Source: an uncultured Eubacteriales bacterium
GTDB taxonomy: Bacteria; Bacillota; Clostridia; Lachnospirales; Cellulosilyticaceae
DNA: 64,000 nt
Direction: 5' to 3'
NCBI GenBank assembly: GCA_900551325.1
Contig: URVM01000007.1
Span: 1-64,000 of the forward strand
Shown here: piece after piece, positions 25,987 to 35,055 of the stretch
How positions within the stretch are numbered: the first letter of the stretch is position 1
Layout of the letters: every line of letters starts with the position of its first letter
Notes under the pieces: generated by a model
Databases searched by the model: none
What the model saw: only the letters and a program-made list of their open reading frames with translations
What the model was told of the DNA's origin: nothing
Program-made: the position numbers and the translations under genes

Positions 25987-27384
25987 ATGGGAGAAGTAAA
26001 AAGTACTATTGATGAAGAAATGACCATAGAAATTACACCAGACAAAATGATAGCAGTAATTTCCTTTGGAAAAGCAAGTGATGATGGACATAGATTAACT
26101 CAAGAAGAAATCAAAAGAAGTATACAAAACAAAGGTATTGTATATGGTATTGATGAGAAGATTATAGAGGATATAGGAAAAGAAAGACAAGTAGGCTTTA
26201 AATATATTATTGCAAGAGGATTAGCTCCACAAAAAGGAAAAGATGCAGAACATAGATTTCATTTTGATCATGAAAATCTAGGCAAGATTCAACCTAAAGA
26301 AAATGTAGATGGAACAGTGGATTTTAAAGATTTAAATATTGTTTATAATGTAACAGAAGGTCAAGTTCTGTATGAGAAAATTCTTGCTACAGATGGAATA
26401 GAAGGTAAAAATGTTTTAGGAGAAGTTGTAAGAGCTCAAAAAGGAAAAGATTTAAGATTGCCTAAGGGGAAAAATGTAAATCTTTTAGATGATGGCAAGA
26501 CACTTGTAGCAGGAATTAGTGGTAGACTTTGTTATGATAATCATAATATATATATATCCCCATTACTTGTTATAGAAGAAGATGTAGATAGTAGTACAGG
26601 GAATGTAGAATTTATAGGGAATATAGTTATTAATGGTAGTGTAAAAAATGGTTTTAAAGTTAAGGCTAGCGGAAGTGTTGAAATACATGGATGTGTAGAA
26701 GCAGCAGATATAGAAGCAGGCGATGATATAGTTATATGGTATGGTATTCAAGGGATGGACAAAGGTAGTGTTAAAACATCAGGTAACTTAACAGCTAAAT
26801 TTATTCAAAATGCAAAGGTAGAAGCCAGTGGTAATATAGTAACTGAAGCTATTATGCATAGTGAGGTAGGAGCGAATAATATTTATGTTGATAAAGGTAA
26901 AGGATTAATAGTAGGTGGTAAAGTAATGGCAGCTCATTATATATCTGCTACTACAATAGGTTCACCTATGGCTACCCATACAGATATACAAATAGGTATT
27001 CCACCACATATATTGAATGAGTTTAAAGAAGTTGAGAAAAATTATTTTTCTATTATAGAAGAACTTAAAAAGATTGGACAAAGTATAACATTTCTTATGA
27101 CTAAACAAACTCAAGGTGAGCTTTCACAAGATAAGGTAGAACTTTTAAGAAAACTGCTTATAACTAGAGAGCAAAGTCAAACTAAACAAAAAGAAATTAC
27201 TATAAAATACAAAGAACTATCTACCCGAGTTCAAAGTGCCACAGCAAGTGAAATTAAAGTAAAAAATATACTTCACCCAGGCACAAAAGTTACTATAGGA
27301 AGCCAAGTGAAGTATATTAAAGAAGAACACCATCATTGCAATGTGAAAAGATTAGAAGCAGACATTGTTGTAGGCATGTATTAA
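25987..27384 (+). CDS. FapA family (DUF342) protein
   Basis: The 465-residue protein matches the FapA/DUF342 architecture: an N-terminal alpha/beta region, then from about 195 to 335 a regular beta-helix rich in Gly, Val and Asn (VNGSVKNGFKVKASG-like turns), then a coiled-coil region at about 345-420 and a short beta-rich tail. The name comes from Vibrio, where FapA influences enzyme IIA-Glc; in Clostridia the role is unknown, with proposed links to chemotaxis or polymer scaffolding. Its stop codon overlaps the stop of the convergent cardiolipin synthase gene by 4 bases. Confidence 0.85.
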   Translation: MGEVKSTIDEEMTIEITPDKMIAVISFGKASDDGHRLTQEEIKRSIQNKGIVYGIDEKIIEDIGKERQVGFKYIIARGLAPQKGKDAEHRFHFDHENLGKIQPKENVDGTVDFKDLNIVYNVTEGQVLYEKILATDGIEGKNVLGEVVRAQKGKDLRLPKGKNVNLLDDGKTLVAGISGRLCYDNHNIYISPLLVIEEDVDSSTGNVEFIGNIVINGSVKNGFKVKASGSVEIHGCVEAADIEAGDDIVIWYGIQGMDKGSVKTSGNLTAKFIQNAKVEASGNIVTEAIMHSEVGANNIYVDKGKGLIVGGKVMAAHYISATTIGSPMATHTDIQIGIPPHILNEFKEVEKNYFSIIEELKKIGQSITFLMTKQTQGELSQDKVELLRKLLITREQSQTKQKEITIKYKELSTRVQSATASEIKVKNILHPGTKVTIGSQVKYIKEEHHHCNVKRLEADIVVGMY

Positions 27385-28832
27385 AGGATAGGAGAAAAGA
27401 GTCTAGCTATAGATTCTTTAAACATAATTCTTTTAGAACGTGCAAGGTAAATAGAGTGGGTAAGTTCTTTACAATAAACTAAATCATCTGTAAAAGCTTC
27501 GCTAAGCTTCTTAGCGAAGCTTTTGTCATATATAAAGGCATTCATTTCAAAATTAAGTTTCAAACTACGCATATCAAAGTTAGCAGTACCTACAGAGGAT
27601 ATAGTTTCATCAATAACAATAGTCTTAGAATGTAAAAAGCCCTTCTCATAAGTATAGGCTTTAGCACCACAAGAAAGTAGCTCCCCAATATAGGAATAAG
27701 TTGCCCAATATACAAAGAGGTGATCAGGTTTATTGGGTATCATAATACGGACATCTAATCCAGATAAAGCTGCTAGTTTAAGAGCTGTATGAAGGGCCTC
27801 ATCGGGAACAAAATATGGTGTTTGAATCCAAATACTAGAGCGGGCTTCATTAATCATTTTAATATAGCCATTACGAATAGTAGGATACTTGGAATCAGGT
27901 CCACTTGAAACCAGTTGTATGACAGCACCTGTAGCTTGACATAAAGGTAGAAGAGGAGGAACCTTATAATTATCTAGATAATGGGTCTGGTGGGTTGCAA
28001 ACCTCCAATCTAGTAAAAATTGTAGATTGCAAATAAGAGAACTACTACCTGTCATTTTAAGATGCGTATCTCTCCAATAGCCCATTTTCTTACTTTTACC
28101 CAAATATTCATCTCCTACGTTAAAACCACCAATATAAGATATAGTATCATCAATGATACAAAGTTTACGATGATTACGGTAGTTAAATCGTAGGTTAATC
28201 CAAGGTCTAAAGGGAGGAGAAAAGCAAGTAACTAATACACCTGCTGCTATAAGTTCTTTAAAGAAGTGCTTAGGTGTTTTAAGACAGCCCATACCATCAT
28301 AGAGTAAACATACTTCTACTCCTTCTTTAGCTTTTTGGATAAGAAGGTCTTTAAAGGTCTTACCTAAATCATCGTTGTGAATAATATAGTATTCTAAATG
28401 GATATATTTCTTGGCCTCTTGAATATCTTTAAGCAGTGCATTAAATTTATCTTGCCCATCAGTAAATAGGGTAATTTCATTATCACAGGTGTAAATAGAT
28501 TCGTGACCAGATAATAAAAAGTGTAATACATGATAATCATAGCAGTTAGGGCAAGATTTAGGACTACAACATTTACAAGAATCTTTATGAATTTGTGTAT
28601 GAAGAAGATGCATATAACGATCAGCTTCTTCTTTCCTATTAAACATCTTTCTCTTTTTCATGCTTTGACCAAAGAAAAGATATAGTATAAATCCAGCAAA
28701 AGGAATAAAGAGCATAACCATAAGCCAAGCCCAAGTGGTAGTAACATCTTTATGTTCAACAAAAATCATATAAATAATAAAGCTAAGGTTTACTAAAAGG
28801 GATATACTAAATAATATGGTTAACATGTACAC
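27381..28832 (-). CDS. cls: Cardiolipin synthase (phospholipase D family)
   Basis: This 483-residue protein has two N-terminal membrane segments (about 1-25 and 33-53) and two HKD motifs: HRKLCIIDD with GGFN (about 218-238), and HSKTIVIDE with GTANFD (about 398-416). It joins two phosphatidylglycerol molecules to make cardiolipin. Residues about 84-100 carry CKCC, CPNC and nearby His, a cysteine cluster that is not part of the catalytic core and could bind metal. No terminator separates it from fapA; the two stop codons overlap. Confidence 0.93.
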   Translation of the reverse strand: MYMLTILFSISLLVNLSFIIYMIFVEHKDVTTTWAWLMVMLFIPFAGFILYLFFGQSMKKRKMFNRKEEADRYMHLLHTQIHKDSCKCCSPKSCPNCYDYHVLHFLLSGHESIYTCDNEITLFTDGQDKFNALLKDIQEAKKYIHLEYYIIHNDDLGKTFKDLLIQKAKEGVEVCLLYDGMGCLKTPKHFFKELIAAGVLVTCFSPPFRPWINLRFNYRNHRKLCIIDDTISYIGGFNVGDEYLGKSKKMGYWRDTHLKMTGSSSLICNLQFLLDWRFATHQTHYLDNYKVPPLLPLCQATGAVIQLVSSGPDSKYPTIRNGYIKMINEARSSIWIQTPYFVPDEALHTALKLAALSGLDVRIMIPNKPDHLFVYWATYSYIGELLSCGAKAYTYEKGFLHSKTIVIDETISSVGTANFDMRSLKLNFEMNAFIYDKSFAKKLSEAFTDDLVYCKELTHSIYLARSKRIMFKESIARLFSPIL

Positions 28833-28871
28833 ACCACCTTTGGAATTATAAAAACTAATATGTTAATCATA

Positions 28872-28900
28872 TTGTGGTAAATTAGGTTATATGCTATACT
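28872..28900 (+). promoter_or_regulatory. Sigma-A promoter of the small membrane protein gene
   Basis: TTGTGG (28872-28877), a 17-base spacer and TATACT (28895-28900) lie 36 bases before the start at 28937. Confidence 0.6.
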
Positions 28901-28936
28901 ATTTTACAGATTAAGTTGTACAAGGAGGTACGCAAA

Positions 28937-29386
28937 ATGGCAACCTGGATGGTAGTTCTAATATGGCTATTAGTAATTGTAGCAATTGGTGCAGGGCTTT
29001 ATTTTTGGGGTAGAAAATTACAGAAAAAATATGAAGAGCAACAACAACTCGTTAATCAACATAAGCAAGTAGTACCACTATTTGTAATTGATAAGAAGAA
29101 AGATAAATTAGAGAATTTAAAGCTTCCAAAACAAGTTAAAGAACAAATTCCAAAAATGCAACGTAAAAGAAAAATGCCAGTTGTTATTGCAAAAGCAGGT
29201 CCACAAATTGTAACACTTATGTGCGATGAAGTTGTATACAATACAGTACCTGTAAAAAAACAAATTAAGGCTGAAGTAGCAGGAATTATGCTAGTTAATG
29301 TGGTTTCTGGAAAACTTCCTACACCACAAAAAGAAGGCTTTATGAATAAAATGAAACGTAAGGCAAAAGAACTTCAAAACAAATAA
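28937..29386 (+). CDS. Small single-pass membrane protein, unknown function
   Basis: The frame opens earlier, but AAGGAGG 8 bases before the ATG at 28937 sets the start, giving 149 residues beginning MATWMVVLIWLL. One N-terminal membrane segment (about 3-24) is followed by a basic linker (WGRKLQKKYEEQQQ) and a soluble domain with KAGPQIVTLMCDEVVYNTVPVKKQIKAEV, which looks like a compact beta fold. The topology suggests the domain faces the cytoplasm. It has its own promoter and terminator. I do not recognise the family. Confidence 0.8.
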   Translation: MATWMVVLIWLLVIVAIGAGLYFWGRKLQKKYEEQQQLVNQHKQVVPLFVIDKKKDKLENLKLPKQVKEQIPKMQRKRKMPVVIAKAGPQIVTLMCDEVVYNTVPVKKQIKAEVAGIMLVNVVSGKLPTPQKEGFMNKMKRKAKELQNK

Positions 29387-29397
29387 TAATAAAAGAT

Positions 29398-29424
29398 ACA
29401 CGAGCTTAGGTTCGTGTTTTTTTT
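29398..29424 (+). terminator. Terminator with eight-base T run
   Basis: ACACGA (29398-29403) pairs with TCGTGT (29412-29417), followed by eight consecutive T. Confidence 0.75.
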
Positions 29425-29555
29425 ATACCCTAAAATCTTTTATATAAGTATAAAATATGATATAGTAAAAAAAAGATTTGTAAAAATGAGTATACTCCTT
29501 CAAAACCAGAGATATACTGAATGTAAGATGTACATAAAGAAGTGAGGAGTATGAA

Positions 29556-30431
29556 TTGGAAAAAATTAAGTATATTATCGATTTTGGTCTTAAACTTAAA
29601 AAGAGATTTATAGGTCATGATATAGCATCTAGAAGTGCTCAAATTACGTATTATTGGATATTAGCATTCTTTCCTTTTTTAGTTATGGTTATCTCTATTT
29701 TAACATTTACTAATATTGCACAAAGTGAATTTATGGTTTATTTAGCAGAAGTTGTACCTTCAAGTATTATGCCATTTATAGAACAGACAGTGAATCAGCT
29801 TATAGAATATCGTAGTGCAACTTTACTTTCTTTTAGTGCTATTGTATCTATATGGTCTGCTTCAGCAGGTGTAAATGCTATGATTAAAGGCATTCACAAA
29901 GCATATAGTGCAGTGGATGAAAGAGCTTTTTGGTTAAGGAAAATTATTGCAATGATTTATACGCTTATCTTAGCAGTTTTAATTGCTGCACTTATTATAC
30001 TTTTGGTTTTTGGAAATAGAATAGGCGAGTACATCATTGTAACTTTTGGCATAGAGTGGCAAAAGTATAGAGTATTATGGGATTTAATTCGTTTTACTTT
30101 ACCGGTTGGTGGACTTTTGATAGGACTTTACATTATTTACAAATATATACCAAGAAAGCACTTAAGAGATGGAAATGTATGGATCGGTACTTTTTTTGCA
30201 AGTGTGGGTTGGTATGCTTTTTCTTATATATTTTCCTTATATGTAGATAAATTTAATAAATATAATCAAATGTATGGAAGTATAGGTAGTGTGTTTTTAT
30301 TACTGATTTGGCTTTATACCAGCAGTATACTTGTTCTTTTAGGTGCGGAAATGAATGCACTTTGCCAAGATATGAAACATATAAGACCTGCTAAAAGAAG
30401 AAGGGAGGTAAGAGGTGAAAGAGATTATTAA
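29556..30431 (+). CDS. YihY/BrkB family membrane protein
   Basis: This 291-residue protein has six likely membrane segments and the family pattern ASRSAQITYYWILAFFPFLVMV near the start and YGSIGSVFLLLIWLYTSSILVLLGAEMN near the end. Translation starts at TTG (29556), 6 bases after GAGGAG; an ATG five bases before it is in another frame. BrkB-type proteins were once called RNase BN, an assignment since withdrawn; the function is open, with transport roles proposed. It heads the operon that continues through metH, and its end overlaps the next gene by 17 bases. Confidence 0.88.
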   Translation: MEKIKYIIDFGLKLKKRFIGHDIASRSAQITYYWILAFFPFLVMVISILTFTNIAQSEFMVYLAEVVPSSIMPFIEQTVNQLIEYRSATLLSFSAIVSIWSASAGVNAMIKGIHKAYSAVDERAFWLRKIIAMIYTLILAVLIAALIILLVFGNRIGEYIIVTFGIEWQKYRVLWDLIRFTLPVGGLLIGLYIIYKYIPRKHLRDGNVWIGTFFASVGWYAFSYIFSLYVDKFNKYNQMYGSIGSVFLLLIWLYTSSILVLLGAEMNALCQDMKHIRPAKRRREVRGERDY

Positions 30432-31023
30432 AAGAGATTTCTATCTAAGAGATGGGTTAGAGGTAGCAAGAGATTTATTAGGAAAGATTATTGTAAGGGA
30501 AATAGATGAAGAAAAGTTTTACTTCAAAATAGTAGAGACAGAAGCTTATCTAGGTCCAGAAGATAAAGGGGCACATTCTTATGGTGGAAAAATAACACCT
30601 AGAACTAAACCTATTTTTGATGAGGGTGGCATTACTTATATTTATCTTATATATGGTATGTATTACTGCCTAAACATTGTAGCTAATAAAGAGAATGTAC
30701 CCCATTGTGTACTTATACGAGCGGTAGAACCAATAAATGAAAAAGCTATTACTTTTAGTAAAGCAAATAGGCCTATTAAATCTAGAAAACTTCAAGATTT
30801 AACTAATGGACCAGGTAAGTTGTGTAAGGCCCTTAAAATTGATAAAGCATTAAATGAAATAGATGTAACAAAAAAAGGGGCCTTATATATTTTAGATGGT
30901 GAAGTGCCCAGTGAAATAGTTATGGACAAGCGTATTAATATAGATTATGCCGAAGAATATAAAGATAAAGAATGGCGCTTTTACATTCAGGGGAATCCAT
31001 ATGTGTCAGTGCTAAAAAAATAA
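30415..31023 (+). CDS. 3-methyladenine DNA glycosylase (AAG/MPG family)
   Basis: This 202-residue protein has the AAG fold motifs: ARDLLGKIIVR, VETEAYLG with the catalytic Glu, DKGAHSYGG, and YLIYGMYYCLNIVAN, whose tyrosine intercalates into DNA. NGPGKLCKAL is the family's C-terminal signature. It removes alkylated purines to start base excision repair. It starts at GTG (30415) with GGAGG 6 bases upstream, inside the end of the brkB-like gene, which implies translational coupling. Confidence 0.93.
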   Translation: MKEIIKRDFYLRDGLEVARDLLGKIIVREIDEEKFYFKIVETEAYLGPEDKGAHSYGGKITPRTKPIFDEGGITYIYLIYGMYYCLNIVANKENVPHCVLIRAVEPINEKAITFSKANRPIKSRKLQDLTNGPGKLCKALKIDKALNEIDVTKKGALYILDGEVPSEIVMDKRINIDYAEEYKDKEWRFYIQGNPYVSVLKK

Positions 31024-31050
31024 ATTATAAACATATAAAGGGGATTTAGC

Positions 31051-31929
31051 ATGAAAATAAGTAAAATATTTGAACAAAACAAGCCGGTTATTTCTTTTGA
31101 AATTTTCCCACCAAAGCAAACTACATCTATTGAAAGTATCTACAGTACAATTGATGCTTTAGCACCACTTAGACCAGATTTTATAAGTGTAACTTATGGA
31201 GCAGGTGGAAGTACAAGAGGGAATACAGTACAGATTGCTTCTGTCCTTCAAAATAAATACAATATTACACCTCTTGCCCATTTAACTTGTGTAGGTGGAA
31301 CAAAGGAAAGTATGAAGCAGATTTTAAAGGAACTAGAAGACGAAGGAGTAGAAAATATTTTGGCACTTAGAGGGGACTTGCCAGAAGGGGCTACTCTAGG
31401 GGATTTTAGATATGCAAAGGATTTAGTAACTTACATAAAAGAGAATGGTAAGTTTGACATAGCTGCAGCTTGCTACCCAGAAAAACATATAGAGGCTTTG
31501 ACTTTAGAAGAAGATCTTTCCTCACTTAAAGAAAAAACTGCATGTGGAACAGAAGTTTTAATTAGTCAATTATTCTTTGATAATGAGATTTTCTACAAAT
31601 GGCGAGACCAAGTGCGTAGTCTAGGAATAAAAACACCTATTGTAGCAGGAATAATGCCTATTACATCAGCAAAACAGTTAGAAAGAATGGTAACTTTATG
31701 TGGAGCAAGTATTCCAAGTACTATACAGGGACTTGTAAAAGCTTATCATCACAATGCTGAAGCACTCAAAGAAGCTGGTATTGCCTATGCAACTATGCAA
31801 ATTATTGATTTATTAGCTTCAGGGGTAGATGGTATACATCTTTACACTATGAATCAAGCAGATATTGCAAAGACCATTATGGAAAATATTAGGGGTATTA
31901 ATTATGCATTAAAAACTAAGAGAGCGTGA
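31051..31929 (+). CDS. metF: Methylenetetrahydrofolate reductase
   Basis: The 292-residue protein starts KPVISFEIFPPK, the MetF signature with the catalytic Glu, and includes SVTYGAGGST, LALRGDLP and CYPEKH, all in the expected order for the flavin barrel. It reduces 5,10-methylene-THF to 5-methyl-THF. It is followed within 4 bases by the MetH activation-domain gene and then metH, so the three form a methionine methyl-supply unit. No partner metV-type zinc protein is next to it. Confidence 0.94.
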   Translation: MKISKIFEQNKPVISFEIFPPKQTTSIESIYSTIDALAPLRPDFISVTYGAGGSTRGNTVQIASVLQNKYNITPLAHLTCVGGTKESMKQILKELEDEGVENILALRGDLPEGATLGDFRYAKDLVTYIKENGKFDIAAACYPEKHIEALTLEEDLSSLKEKTACGTEVLISQLFFDNEIFYKWRDQVRSLGIKTPIVAGIMPITSAKQLERMVTLCGASIPSTIQGLVKAYHHNAEALKEAGIAYATMQIIDLLASGVDGIHLYTMNQADIAKTIMENIRGINYALKTKRA

Positions 31930-31933
31930 GAAA

Positions 31934-32605
31934 ATGATGAAGGAAGAGATCATTGTAAAAGAAGTACTTAGATACTTAAATGTTCCATATATGACTGCAG
32001 ATCAGTCTTTAAAGGAGCAAATACTTGAAGCTTATAAAGACCTTACCTCCGTTGCAACATTAAGAACAGCTTATCAATTATTTGAATTTGATATGAACAA
32101 AAACTTTATTTCTTTAAAAGAAGTACTTTTCCATGTAGCAAGTGATGATTTAGCTCGTCTACTAAAAAATTGCAAAAAAGTATATTTAATGGCAACCACT
32201 ATTGGAGGAGAAGTAGACAGGAAAATAAGTGCTGCTCAGCAGACAGATATGATGAAGGCACTTATTTATAATGGGTGTGCAAATGTAATGATAGAGGAAG
32301 CTTGTGACCATATAGAAAGTGATATTATGAAGGAATTAGAGCCAAATGAATTTTTGACTATGCGTTATAGTCCAGGTTATGGAGATGTAGCTCTAAAGGT
32401 ACAAGCGGAGATACTAAATGTATTAGAGGCAGCAAAAAGAGCAGGTATTACTACTACTAAGGCAGGAATGCTTATTCCTCTTAAATCCATTACAGCCTTT
32501 ATTGGAGTGTCAAATGTAAAAGAAGAAAGACAAAAAACCTGTGATAAATGTTTAATACAGGAGCGTTGTATTTATAGAAAACGAGGTGAAAGGTGTGGCG
32601 ATTAG
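31934..32605 (+). CDS. Free-standing MetH activation-domain protein
   Basis: This 223-residue protein resembles the C-terminal AdoMet-binding activation domain of cobalamin-dependent methionine synthase: RYSPGYGDVALKVQ is the SAM-side motif. It ends in a cysteine cluster (CDKCLIQERC and a final Cys). In long MetH this domain reductively methylates inactive cob(II)alamin. Here it is encoded separately just upstream of a MetH that lacks it, as in other Clostridia. Its end overlaps metH by about 11 bases, which suggests coupled, roughly equal production. Confidence 0.88.
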   Translation: MMKEEIIVKEVLRYLNVPYMTADQSLKEQILEAYKDLTSVATLRTAYQLFEFDMNKNFISLKEVLFHVASDDLARLLKNCKKVYLMATTIGGEVDRKISAAQQTDMMKALIYNGCANVMIEEACDHIESDIMKELEPNEFLTMRYSPGYGDVALKVQAEILNVLEAAKRAGITTTKAGMLIPLKSITAFIGVSNVKEERQKTCDKCLIQERCIYRKRGERCGD

Positions 32606-34952
32606 ATTTTTTGATGGTGCCATGGGAACTGTTCTTCAAAGTAAAGGACTAAAATTAGGAGAAATACCGGAACTTTTTAACTTTACTCATGAAGAGTTAA
32701 TTGAAAAAGTGCATAGTGAATATTTAGAAGCGGGAGCAGATTGTATAACAACTAATACTTTTGGAGCTAACCGTTATAAAATGATAGATACACCTTATTC
32801 TGTAGAAGAAGTTATTACACAAGCTGTAGATATAGCAAAGCGAGCAGTAAGTAAAATAGGAAAAGGTAAAGTTGTACTTGATATTGGTTCAACAGGTAAG
32901 CTTATTGAGCCAGTAGGTGATATTACCTTTGAAGAGGCTTATGAGGTCTTTAAAGAGCAAGTAGTAGCAGGTGAAAAAGCAGGTGCAGATATTATTTTAT
33001 TTGAAACCTTTACAGACTTATATGAATTAAAAGCAGGTATACTTGCAGCTAAAGAGAATACTTCCTTACCAATTTTTTGTACAATGACTTTTGAAGGGAC
33101 AGGAAGAACCTTCTTTGGGACAAGCTTAGAAGCTATGGTATTAACTTTAGAAGCTCTAGGAGTAGATGCACTTGGTATTAATTGTAGTTTAGGACCTAAG
33201 GAGTTAGTACCTTTAGTAGAGAAAGTAGTAAGTTTAGCTTCTATTCCGGTACTTATACAACCTAATGCAGGACTTCCTACTATGAAAGATGGAAAGGCTA
33301 TTTATAATATTACAGAAGAAGAGTTTGCACATTATATGGCATACTTTGCTGAATTAGGTGTGAGTATCTTAGGTGGATGTTGTGGAACAAATCCATCTTA
33401 TATTAAGAAGGTTGTGGATAAGGTAAGAGATATTCCAGTAAAAAAAATAACTTCTAAGAAGATGCATGGTATTTGTAGTAGTCAAACTGTAGTAGATTTT
33501 AATGACATTCGAATTATTGGTGAACGCTTAAATCCAACAGGAAAGAAATTACTTCAGCAAGCTCTAAGAGAAGATAATATGGATTATGTTCTACGTTTAG
33601 CCCTAGAACAAAAAGAAGAAGGGGCAGATTTACTCGATGTAAATATGGGACTTCCTGATATTGATGAAGTGGAAATGCTAAAAAAAGCTGTTAAACAAAT
33701 ACAAGGGATAGTTGATTTGCCACTTCAAATAGATTCATCTAATGTAGATGCTTTAGAAGCAGCTGTACGTATTTATAATGGTAAACCACTTATTAACTCT
33801 GTAAATGGGAAAAGAGAAAGTTTGGATGCTATTTTACCAATTGCTAAAAAATATGGTGCAGCAGTACTTGGTCTTACATTAGATGAGAAAGGTATTCCAA
33901 ATACAGCAGAGGAACGTCTAGAAGTAGCAAGACGTATTGTAGAAGCAGCAAGAGAATACGGTATTTCTAAAGAAGATATTTTTATAGATTGTCTAGTAGT
34001 AACAGCATCAGCTCAACAGGATTTAGTGTTTGAAACCCTAAGAGCTGTTAAATTAGTAAAAGATATACTAGGTGTAAAAACAGTATTGGGTGTAAGTAAT
34101 GTATCTTTTGGACTTCCACAAAGGCCTGCACTTAATCAAGCTATGCTTACTATGGCACTTATGCAAGGATTAGATGCACCTATATTAAATCCTAAAAACA
34201 AAGAAATGATACAAGCAATATTGGCTTATCGTGTATTAGTTGGAAAGGATAAAGAATCTAAGGATTATATTAAGTACTTTAGTAGTAATAAAGAGGATTC
34301 AAAAGAAGTAATGCAAGATACTAACTACTCCTTAGAAGAGACTATTATTAAAGGGCTTAAAGATGAAGCTGGAAAAATTACTAGAAATTATCTTAAATCA
34401 AATGAACCTTTAGAGATAGTAGAAAAGTTTATTGTGCCAGCACTTAACAAAGTTGGTGAGGACTACGAGAAACAAGTGCTATATTTACCACAACTTATTA
34501 AGTCAGCAGAAGCAGCCCAAAGTAGCTTTGAAGTACTTAAAGTAGAAATGTTAAAGCAAGGGGAAACAACTAATGCTGGACCTAAAGTAGTCCTTGCAAC
34601 AGTTCATGGAGATATTCATGACATTGGTAAAAATATTGTAAAAGTAATTATGCAAAACTATGGATTTACCATTATTGACCTAGGAAAAGATGTATCCACG
34701 GATGAAGTATTAAAAGCTGTAGAAAAATATGAGGTTAAACTTGTAGGATTAAGTGCGCTAATGACAACAACAGTTACGAGTATGAAAGAAACTATAGAAG
34801 CTTTAAAAACTCATTACCCAGAGTGTAAAGTAGTTGTAGGAGGAGCAGTCCTCACTCAAGATTTGGCAGACTTCGTAGGCGCTGATTTCTATGCAAAAGA
34901 TGCTATGGAGACAGTTAGAATAGGAGAAGAAGTTTTAAAAAACCTTAAATAA
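32595..34952 (+). CDS. metH: Cobalamin-dependent methionine synthase lacking the activation domain
   Basis: The 785-residue protein has three MetH modules in order. The homocysteine domain (about 1-285) has zinc cysteines in NCSLGP and GGCCGTNP (about 260). A pterin-binding domain (about 295-560) includes IGERLNPTGKK and DVNMGLPDI. The B12 cap and Rossmann domains (about 575-785) include DIHDIGKN (about 673-680), whose histidine is the lower cobalt ligand. The reactivation domain is supplied by the gene immediately upstream. A GTG at 32586 is also in frame, but GAGGTG lies 6 bases before the GTG at 32595, which is preferred. Confidence 0.95.
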   Translation: MAIRFFDGAMGTVLQSKGLKLGEIPELFNFTHEELIEKVHSEYLEAGADCITTNTFGANRYKMIDTPYSVEEVITQAVDIAKRAVSKIGKGKVVLDIGSTGKLIEPVGDITFEEAYEVFKEQVVAGEKAGADIILFETFTDLYELKAGILAAKENTSLPIFCTMTFEGTGRTFFGTSLEAMVLTLEALGVDALGINCSLGPKELVPLVEKVVSLASIPVLIQPNAGLPTMKDGKAIYNITEEEFAHYMAYFAELGVSILGGCCGTNPSYIKKVVDKVRDIPVKKITSKKMHGICSSQTVVDFNDIRIIGERLNPTGKKLLQQALREDNMDYVLRLALEQKEEGADLLDVNMGLPDIDEVEMLKKAVKQIQGIVDLPLQIDSSNVDALEAAVRIYNGKPLINSVNGKRESLDAILPIAKKYGAAVLGLTLDEKGIPNTAEERLEVARRIVEAAREYGISKEDIFIDCLVVTASAQQDLVFETLRAVKLVKDILGVKTVLGVSNVSFGLPQRPALNQAMLTMALMQGLDAPILNPKNKEMIQAILAYRVLVGKDKESKDYIKYFSSNKEDSKEVMQDTNYSLEETIIKGLKDEAGKITRNYLKSNEPLEIVEKFIVPALNKVGEDYEKQVLYLPQLIKSAEAAQSSFEVLKVEMLKQGETTNAGPKVVLATVHGDIHDIGKNIVKVIMQNYGFTIIDLGKDVSTDEVLKAVEKYEVKLVGLSALMTTTVTSMKETIEALKTHYPECKVVVGGAVLTQDLADFVGADFYAKDAMETVRIGEEVLKNLK

Positions 34953-34973
34953 ATAAGTAACTTTTGTCGATAG
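34946..34973 (+). promoter_or_regulatory. Possible sigma-D (flagellar) promoter of the GGDEF gene
   Basis: TAAA (34946-34949), a 16-base spacer and GTCGATAG (34966-34973) resemble the sigma-D/sigma-28 pattern TAAA-N15-GCCGATAT. It lies about 80 bases before the GGDEF start. The -10 half also forms a hairpin with ATCGAC at 34994-34999. Confidence 0.4.
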
Positions 34974-35055
34974 GTAAAGTATGCTTCTTCAAAATCGACT
35001 AAAAACAAGTTAACCATAGATTAAAAAGAAAACCAGGTGGAGAGGAGGGATAAGG

